A stretch of 27,170 bases of DNA from a virus. The DNA lies in IMG/VR virus record IMGVR_UViG_3300034102_002338, positions 1-27,170 of that record. One strand, 5' to 3'. A program made the position numbers and the translations under genes. Shown in pieces: positions 22,356 to 27,170 of the stretch. The notes under the pieces were generated by a model. The model saw only the letters and a list, made by a program, of their open reading frames with translations, was not told where the DNA came from and ran no database searches. Numbering within the stretch: the first letter of the stretch is position 1; each line of letters starts with the position of its first letter.

Positions 22356-23581
22356 TGGCATTAACAAGAAAACCTGTACCGAAATCACAAGTCGAATTGT
22401 CTCAAGAGACTATTCAACCTTACTTAAGTCAAGGTAAATCTCTTGTACCTGCTAATAAAAAAAGAGAGAATCAAAGAACTGTAAAAGGAGATGATGTAAA
22501 GCAGTTTCAAGTAGGATTAAAAGATGTAGATGAATCTATATTCTACTACTTCAACAATATAATTAGACCATCAGTAATTCAGAACAGCATAAAAGTAAAC
22601 GTTCCGGTTATTTATGGATCACCAGAAAGATGGGCAGCAATGCAAAAAGATGGATTTTACAGAGATAAAAACGGTAAGATTCAAACACCTCTTATAATGG
22701 TTAAAAGAGATTCTATTGAAAAGAATAGATCACTTGGAAATAAAATGGATGCAAATAATCCTGTACATTTTGGAGTATTTCAAAAAAAATATTCACAAAA
22801 AAATGTATACGATAGATTTTCTACTTTAAATAATAGAGAACCTGTTAAAGAATATTACGGAGTTATTATGCCGGACTATGTAAACCTGGTTTACTCATGT
22901 GTTATTTTTACAGAATACGTAGAGCAAATGAATAAGATAGTAGAGTCAGTGAACTTTGCATCAGATTCATACTGGGGAGATCCAGAAAGATTTAAGTTTA
23001 GAGCAGCAATTGATAACTATTCAACAACAACTGAATTAGTTGAAGGAGGAGACAGAACAGTAAAGACTTCTTTTCAAATTAAAATAGCAGGGTATATTGT
23101 ATCGGATGCAATTAATACAAATGTAGGTAATCCAAATAAGTTTTTCTCCAAAGCTGCAGTAAGTTTTGGAATAGAAACAGCAACTAGTAGCACCTCCCTA
23201 CAGAGACAAGCTACAACCTCAACTAAAGCAGGTTCAACAAGGTTTTATGATCAACTCCCAGTAACTATAGTACAGGATAATAGTATGACAACAGCACAGA
23301 TAGAATTTATCTCACTTAACAACACTGAAGTAGTAACCGGTACAAGTATTGTAAGTGGGGATACAGCAGTATTTTCAGGTAAAGCATTTGCAATACCTCC
23401 ACCTGGCTTCACAATAACTCAGGAATCTTTTGCTATTTATATAAACAGTACCTATATTCCAAATAGTCAGAGAACAGTTTCTCAAGAAAGTGGGGATATA
23501 GTGGTAGTATTCGATACCGCTAGCATCAAGTATACTCTTTCAGGAGCAGACGAAATAGTGATAGTAGGAAAATTTAATTAG
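22355..23581 (+). CDS. 15: Tail sheath completion/terminator protein (T4 gp15-like) with C-terminal extension
   Basis: This is a 408-residue protein. IKVNVPVIYGSPERW, the central LVYSCVIFTEYVEQMNKIVE and TSFQIKIAGYIVSD parallel the VPITYAS...YELSIFTRYEDDMFQIVE...FEVNGW pattern of T4 gp15, which caps the contractile sheath and links the tail to the neck. The N-terminus (residues 1-50) is polar and probably flexible. Residues about 285-408 are an additional Ser/Thr-rich, beta-like region not present in T4 gp15 (272 residues), with the strand-like stretch AIYINSTYIPNSQRTVSQES. The start is a TAATG overlap and the stop is TAG, five bases before the next ATG. Confidence 0.8.
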   Translation: MALTRKPVPKSQVELSQETIQPYLSQGKSLVPANKKRENQRTVKGDDVKQFQVGLKDVDESIFYYFNNIIRPSVIQNSIKVNVPVIYGSPERWAAMQKDGFYRDKNGKIQTPLIMVKRDSIEKNRSLGNKMDANNPVHFGVFQKKYSQKNVYDRFSTLNNREPVKEYYGVIMPDYVNLVYSCVIFTEYVEQMNKIVESVNFASDSYWGDPERFKFRAAIDNYSTTTELVEGGDRTVKTSFQIKIAGYIVSDAINTNVGNPNKFFSKAAVSFGIETATSSTSLQRQATTSTKAGSTRFYDQLPVTIVQDNSMTTAQIEFISLNNTEVVTGTSIVSGDTAVFSGKAFAIPPPGFTITQESFAIYINSTYIPNSQRTVSQESGDIVVVFDTASIKYTLSGADEIVIVGKFN

Positions 23582-23586
23582 AAGAA

Positions 23587-23952
23587 ATGGCATTAATACG
23601 ATGGAAACAGTTAACAGGTGACTTAAACGGAGCACCTGTATTTACCGGATCACTCCAGATATCTGGATCTATTGTACTGAACGGAATTGATTTATCTATC
23701 AATCAAAGTATTTTTAGACAAACAGGGTCCTATTGGAATACAACAAGAAATATAGGAATAACAGGATCTTTTCAACTTAATCTTAGTGAAGTAGGTCAGT
23801 ATTTTGCAATATCAGTTGGAGGAAATGAAAAGATAAAAGTGAATACAGAAGGAACTTTGCAATTAGCACCACAGAGCGTAACACCGACAGCAGTAACAGG
23901 GGGTATCTTTTATAGTTCAAGTGATGCTTTCTTCTTAGGGTTCAATAATTAG
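23587..23952 (+). CDS. Small fibre-like structural protein
   Basis: The 121-residue protein starts MALIRWKQLTGDLNGAPVFT and continues GSLQISGSIVLNG. Its WKxL/SGS start resembles the WKKVIxSGS starts of the two fibre-like genes downstream. The body is short beta-strand repeats rich in Ser/Gly/Thr/Asn, as in phage fibre or adhesin modules, ending FYSSSDAFFLGFNN. It is probably a small tail-fibre or baseplate-attached structural protein. It is the last gene of the neck unit and is followed by a promoter-like motif. Confidence 0.7.
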   Translation: MALIRWKQLTGDLNGAPVFTGSLQISGSIVLNGIDLSINQSIFRQTGSYWNTTRNIGITGSFQLNLSEVGQYFAISVGGNEKIKVNTEGTLQLAPQSVTPTAVTGGIFYSSSDAFFLGFNN

Positions 23953-23955
23953 AGA

Positions 23956-23962
23956 TATTTAT
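23956..23962 (+). promoter_or_regulatory. TATTTAT promoter-like element 11
   Basis: TATTTAT within AGAGATATTTATTAATAAAA lies immediately after the TAG stop at 23952 and 29 bases before ATG 23985. Confidence 0.5.
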
Positions 23963-23984
23963 TAATAAAATAAAACAATAAAAC

Positions 23985-25055
23985 ATGGCAAATTGGAAAA
24001 AAGTCATTGTCAGCGGCTCGTCAGCGCACTTACTAAGTGTAACAGCTTCTAACTTAACAGATGACAACTTAGTAATAGCAGGTGCAGGAGGAGCATTAGA
24101 AAGCAGCGGACTTACCTACAATGGAACTTTATTAAACCTAGGAACTGCTCAAGTACAAGCAGCAGGATTCTCAGGATCATTCTCTGGATCTTTTCAAGGG
24201 AATGGAGCAAACCTAACAGGAATTGTAGCAACAGGTACATCTTTACAAAACGCTATAGCAAGCGGAGAAGGTATTGCACCATTTAGCTATACAAATATAG
24301 CACCAGTTTCAGTAGCAGTATCTGGAGCAATAGATTTAACAGATAACGCTATTACAAAATGGGATAACGATGCAGGTAAGTTTCAAACTTCTTCTTTACT
24401 TGATAATGGTATTGAAATTACAGGTGTTACTTCAATTCAGTTAACAGGAGGTGCTTCAAATCTTTCTGGATCTTTTTCAGGATCATTCTCAGGAGATGGA
24501 GCAAACTTAACAGGATTAGTTTCTACTCTAAACGTATCTGGCTCAGCAGGTAATGGAGCAGTTGACCTAAAAACTCAAACGTTTACTATTGCAGGTACCT
24601 CTCTAGAGGTTGAGACATCAATGTCAGGTCAAACTCTTACAATTGGTTTACCAAGTGATGTTACAATTGGAAATAATTTAACAGTAACAGGAGATTTATT
24701 TGTAAATGGTACAACTACTCAGGTAAACACAACTGACTTGTATGTAGAAGATAAATTCATTATCTTAGCATCAGGATCAGCTTCAGCAGGAGATGCAGGT
24801 ATTATTATTGATAGAGGATCAGATGCAGCAGGAAATATTGCTTTTGGATACGATGTAGATACAGATAGATGGGGATTCCAAAACGGATTAACAGATACAC
24901 AAAATGCTATTACAATCGGTACAAACGGTAATAGTGCATTTGTAGGATATGTATTCACAGAAGCAGCTCACGTATCAGCACCAACAACAGGAGAATTTGT
25001 AGCAGCAGGAGCAATATACACAGCAACATCAGGAGATATTTTTATATATTCATAA
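23985..25055 (+). CDS. Tail-fibre-like structural protein
   Basis: The 356-residue protein starts MANWKKVIVSGSSAHLLSVT. Two copies of GSFSGSFxGxGANLTGxV occur at about residues 63-81 and 162-179. NLTVTGDLFVNGTTTQVNTT (about 231-250) plus LYVEDKFIILASGS is a widespread phage fibre segment, and the C-terminus has GFQNGLTDTQNAITIG and a Ser/Thr-rich beta end. These features fit a trimeric beta-structured fibre or baseplate appendage. The first 10 residues match the next fibre gene in protein and largely in DNA. The host receptor cannot be predicted. It is preceded by its own promoter-like motif. Confidence 0.8.
   Translation: MANWKKVIVSGSSAHLLSVTASNLTDDNLVIAGAGGALESSGLTYNGTLLNLGTAQVQAAGFSGSFSGSFQGNGANLTGIVATGTSLQNAIASGEGIAPFSYTNIAPVSVAVSGAIDLTDNAITKWDNDAGKFQTSSLLDNGIEITGVTSIQLTGGASNLSGSFSGSFSGDGANLTGLVSTLNVSGSAGNGAVDLKTQTFTIAGTSLEVETSMSGQTLTIGLPSDVTIGNNLTVTGDLFVNGTTTQVNTTDLYVEDKFIILASGSASAGDAGIIIDRGSDAAGNIAFGYDVDTDRWGFQNGLTDTQNAITIGTNGNSAFVGYVFTEAAHVSAPTTGEFVAAGAIYTATSGDIFIYS
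23993..24019 (+). repeat. Short direct repeat shared by two fibre genes (copy 1; copy 2 at 25647-25673)
   Basis: TTGGAAAAAAGTCAT is identical at 23993-24007 and 25647-25661, followed four bases later by identical AGCGGCTC (24012-24019 and 25666-25673). Both copies encode WKKVIxSGS at the N-terminus. They could mark a duplicated fibre start or a recombination point. Confidence 0.75.
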
Positions 25056-25080
25056 TAGTTATTAAATAAAAAAAGTTATA

Positions 25081-25263
25081 ATGGGATTAATAGACAAGAT
25101 TAGGCCTCAACTAAAACAAGAAGAGACTGAAAGTTTTACAGCAGAAGAGTTAAAGTTTTTACTCTTAAAATTGAGATCGGCAACCTACACAGGACATGAA
25201 TTTGAGACGTTTTACAATATATGGGTTAAGGTAACAAAAGAATTAGAAAGATTAGAAAAATAA
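25081..25263 (+). CDS. Small conserved helical protein, 60 aa
   Basis: This is a 60-residue, mainly helical protein. FTAEELKFLLLKLRSATYTG is followed by EFETFYNIWVKVTKELERL. I recall this E-x-x-x-L-L-x-L-(x)n-F-x-G pattern as a recurring small protein of marine phages, with no assigned role. It follows the fibre gene by 25 bases and ends at a terminator. Confidence 0.65.
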   Translation: MGLIDKIRPQLKQEETESFTAEELKFLLLKLRSATYTGHEFETFYNIWVKVTKELERLEK

Positions 25264-25265
25264 AC

Positions 25266-25287
25266 AAGAGCCTTAGGGCTCTTTTTT
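25266..25287 (+). terminator. Intrinsic terminator
   Basis: AAGAGCC (25266-25272) pairs with GGCTCTT (25277-25283) around a TTAG loop and is followed by T's to 25287. It lies two bases after the stop at 25263. Confidence 0.9.
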
Positions 25288-25335
25288 GTTAGTTGATTCT
25301 TTAAAAAAAATCTCATAACTTAAAAAGAAAAACAT

Positions 25336-25560
25336 ATGAACTTATTTAGCATAGATAACTTATCCTTAGAAGAAATAAACCTCCTAAGACAATCACTTAA
25401 CGTAATCGAAATAAAAGGGGCTTCGGCTATCTTTGTAGCTACTCTTCAAGTAAAACTAGATCAAGAGATTTCTCAAATCCGTACTATGATTGAGGAAGAA
25501 GAGAAAAAAAAGCAAGCAGGTATTCTAAAGATAGAAAAAGCTGCTAAAGCAGAACTATAA
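25336..25560 (+). CDS. Small helical protein, 74 aa
   Basis: This 74-residue protein is probably a helical hairpin: LSLEEINLLRQSLNVIEIKG then SAIFVATLQVKLDQEISQIR, with a charged EEEEKKKQ stretch and a basic/Ala tail. I have the impression that the L-R-Q-x-L-x-x-I-x-I-K-G-x-x-A pattern recurs in small marine phage proteins of unknown function. Upstream, 25288-25335 is A+T-rich without a TATTTAT copy, so its promoter is unclear; readthrough of the terminator at 25266 is possible. Confidence 0.65.
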   Translation: MNLFSIDNLSLEEINLLRQSLNVIEIKGASAIFVATLQVKLDQEISQIRTMIEEEEKKKQAGILKIEKAAKAEL

Positions 25561-25562
25561 GA

Positions 25563-25569
25563 TATTTAT
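25563..25569 (+). promoter_or_regulatory. TATTTAT promoter-like element 12
   Basis: TATTTAT within AAGATATTTATATTATATA lies two bases after the stop at 25560 and 76 bases before ATG 25639. The intervening leader contains a locally G+C-rich segment, GGGCCGGCAATCCGG, able to form a short CCGG/CCGG hairpin. Confidence 0.45.
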
Positions 25570-25638
25570 ATTATATATTATAGACCTGAAGAAGGAAGTG
25601 GGCCGGCAATCCGGTAACCAATCGTAATAATACTTAAT

Positions 25639-27170
25639 ATGCCAAGTTGGAAAAAAGTCATAATTAGCGGCTCAGATGCTGCTTTAAACTCTCTTAATGT
25701 TTCTACATCACTTACTGCAAGTGGAATAACCTACCCTAATACAGACGGTACATCGGGACAAGTTGTCACAACTGACGGTGCAGGGAATTTAACATTTTCA
25801 AATGTAGAAAATACTACAATCACTATAAAAAACATAACAGGTACTACTATACAAAAAGGAACACCTTGTTATATAACTGGATCTGGAACAGGAGGAAACA
25901 TAGCAGGAGTATTACCAGCTAATGCCTCTAACCCAGCTTTAATGCCTGCAGGAGTAATTGCAGGAGAGACTATTTTAGCAGGAGCAGAAGGAATAGGGTT
26001 AATAAACGGATTCATATCAGGAGTTAACACCTCAGCGTTCACACCAGGAGCTACAATTTACGTAGCACCAGGAGGAGGGTATACATCAACAAAACCAACA
26101 GGCTCTTCAGTATTAATACAAAAACTAGGAAACGTTGAAAAATCTCATGCATCAAATGGATCAGGAGTTATTAACGGACCAAACTACTATAACGAAGTAC
26201 CGAACATACAACAAGGGTATACTTGGGTAGGAGATACTAATGGCGTAGCAGTAGCAGTAGCAACTTCTTCTATTCAGAACGTAGTAAGTGCTTCTTATGC
26301 AAACACAGCATCACAGGCAAACTCTGCAACAACAGCTACAACAGCATCACATGCTTTAACAGCTTCATACATAAATCCTCTATACCAAAATGTAGAGTTA
26401 CATGGAAATTTAGTAGTATACGGAACTTCATCGTTTAATTTTGTTACTTCTTCTCAATTAGATGTAGATAACTCATTTATCTCAGTAAACGTATTTGAAC
26501 CAGCAGAAAGATTCGGAGGACTTAAAATATATGACTCAGGTTCATCAACAGCAACAGCATCATTTGCTTGGGACTCTCTACACAACCACTTTGTATATCA
26601 AAACTCATCAGGATCTACATACACAGGAGGTATGTTTATGTCAGGTCCTAGAAATACAGGATCACTAGGAGATGAACCGACATTGACAAAATGGATGGTT
26701 GCAAGATCTGATGGAGGAGATCACTTAGAAAATACTCAAATATATTCAAGTGCTTCTATCACACAGGTAACAGGATCTTTAAATGTATCTCAAGGTATAA
26801 CAGGTTCTTTACTAGGAACAGCTTCATACGCTTTACAGGCATTAAGTTCATCATTTGCATCAACATCATCATTCCTAGGTAGTACTACAAATGCTTTTTT
26901 ACAAAACGGTAATAGTTTTGGTACACTTGCTTTATTAGGAACAAATGATAACAACTCACTTGCTTTAGAGACAAGTGGTTCAACTAGAATGTTTATTTCT
27001 AGTAGTGGAGATACAGGAATAGGTATTACAACACCTGGAGCCAGATTACACGTATTTGCAAGTAATTCAGGTGCTACTTCTGCAGTGTATAACGGTACTC
27101 TAATTGTAGAGCAAGGAGCTGGTACTGCAATACAGATGATATCGGCAAATACACAAACACCAGCACTTAG
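25639..27170 (+). CDS. Large tail-fibre-like protein (3' partial)
   Basis: ATG 25639 opens a frame that stays open to the window end (510 codons), so the 3' end is missing. It starts MPSWKKVIISGSDAALNSLN, sharing the WKKVIxSGSxA leader with the fibre gene at 23985. Residues about 50-180 form a Gly/Ala-rich beta domain (for example GTPCYITGSGTGGNIAG). SASYANTASQANSATTATTA is a low-complexity TAS-repeat region, followed by ELHGNLVVYGTSSFNFVTSS and a beta domain with FAWDSLHNHFVYQNSSG. Near the edge, GDTGIGITTPGARLHVF resembles the GIGTxxPxxxLHV segment often found ahead of C-terminal chaperone domains of fibres. It is probably a host-recognition fibre or tailspike. The start codon has no clear Shine-Dalgarno sequence. 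Confidence 0.8.
   Translation, partial: MPSWKKVIISGSDAALNSLNVSTSLTASGITYPNTDGTSGQVVTTDGAGNLTFSNVENTTITIKNITGTTIQKGTPCYITGSGTGGNIAGVLPANASNPALMPAGVIAGETILAGAEGIGLINGFISGVNTSAFTPGATIYVAPGGGYTSTKPTGSSVLIQKLGNVEKSHASNGSGVINGPNYYNEVPNIQQGYTWVGDTNGVAVAVATSSIQNVVSASYANTASQANSATTATTASHALTASYINPLYQNVELHGNLVVYGTSSFNFVTSSQLDVDNSFISVNVFEPAERFGGLKIYDSGSSTATASFAWDSLHNHFVYQNSSGSTYTGGMFMSGPRNTGSLGDEPTLTKWMVARSDGGDHLENTQIYSSASITQVTGSLNVSQGITGSLLGTASYALQALSSSFASTSSFLGSTTNAFLQNGNSFGTLALLGTNDNNSLALETSGSTRMFISSSGDTGIGITTPGARLHVFASNSGATSAVYNGTLIVEQGAGTAIQMISANTQTPAL

Noticed and set aside
22609-23440. TATTTAT copies inside coding sequence (292, 11934, 22609 and 23434)
   Set aside because: A seven-base A+T word is expected several times by chance in this composition, and these copies lie within genes without a nearby downstream start.
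449-24958. All minus-strand open frames (for example 5822-6241, 6964-7407, 14327-14734 and 15438-15824)
   Set aside because: Each lies fully inside a well-supported plus-strand gene, has unlikely composition, and lacks a promoter motif or terminator on its own strand.
26290-26370. TAS-rich repeat as a CRISPR or DNA-level tandem array
   Set aside because: The repetition is in the protein (Thr-Ala-Ser units) with irregular DNA and spacing, typical of fibre proteins.

Overview
This window is the structural (late) region of a tailed-phage genome of the T4-like contractile-tail type. Every supported gene is on the + strand. The DNA is A+T-rich and tightly packed, with many TAATG stop/start overlaps. 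No tRNA, integrase, insertion sequence or CRISPR array was seen. Recognised genes are the large terminase (gp17), portal (gp20), prohead protease (gp21), prohead core scaffold (gp22), major capsid protein (gp23), neck gp13, a probable gp14, a gp15-like sheath terminator, a PhoH-family ATPase, and tail-fibre-like proteins. Many starts have an A-rich upstream stretch and no clear Shine-Dalgarno sequence. With the A+T richness and AGA-dominated arginine codons, this suggests a Bacteroidota/flavobacterial host, but that is inference and no gene proves it.

Layout. 1-7561: accessory and putatively head-associated proteins: a nucleotidyltransferase/double-zincin fusion cut by the left edge, a HAD phosphatase, zinc-ribbon proteins, small hypotheticals, an EF-hand/zinc-knuckle protein and a nuclease-like protein. 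7599-8489: an acidic protein with the same short peptide at both ends, then a terminator. 8571-12028: terminase and portal, each with its own promoter-like motif. 12058-14932: head-assembly genes including the gp21 protease, then a terminator. 15091-18131: scaffold and major capsid protein behind a structured 98-base leader, then a terminator. 18219-19083: a cysteine-rich protein and a small protein, then a terminator. 19153-19839: PhoH. 19874-23952: neck and sheath-completion genes. 23985-27170: fibre-like genes and two small proteins; the last gene runs off the right edge. No gene-free stretch exceeds 300 bases; the longest, 14933-15090, holds a terminator, a promoter motif and two hairpins.

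Two things link the genes. First, the heptamer TATTTAT lies in 12 intergenic gaps, usually 21-31 bases before the first ATG of a transcription unit. It is a candidate late-promoter element resembling the reverse complement of the T4 late element TATAAATA. Second, many proteins between 2053 and 18131 begin with a short amphipathic peptide ending in a [L/I]-x-E site. This resembles the capsid-targeting sequences of T4 internal proteins, which the gp21 protease cleaves; that protease is encoded here at 14115-14693. If correct, this phage fills its head with a large set of enzymes and small proteins, some of them possibly delivered to the host with the DNA.
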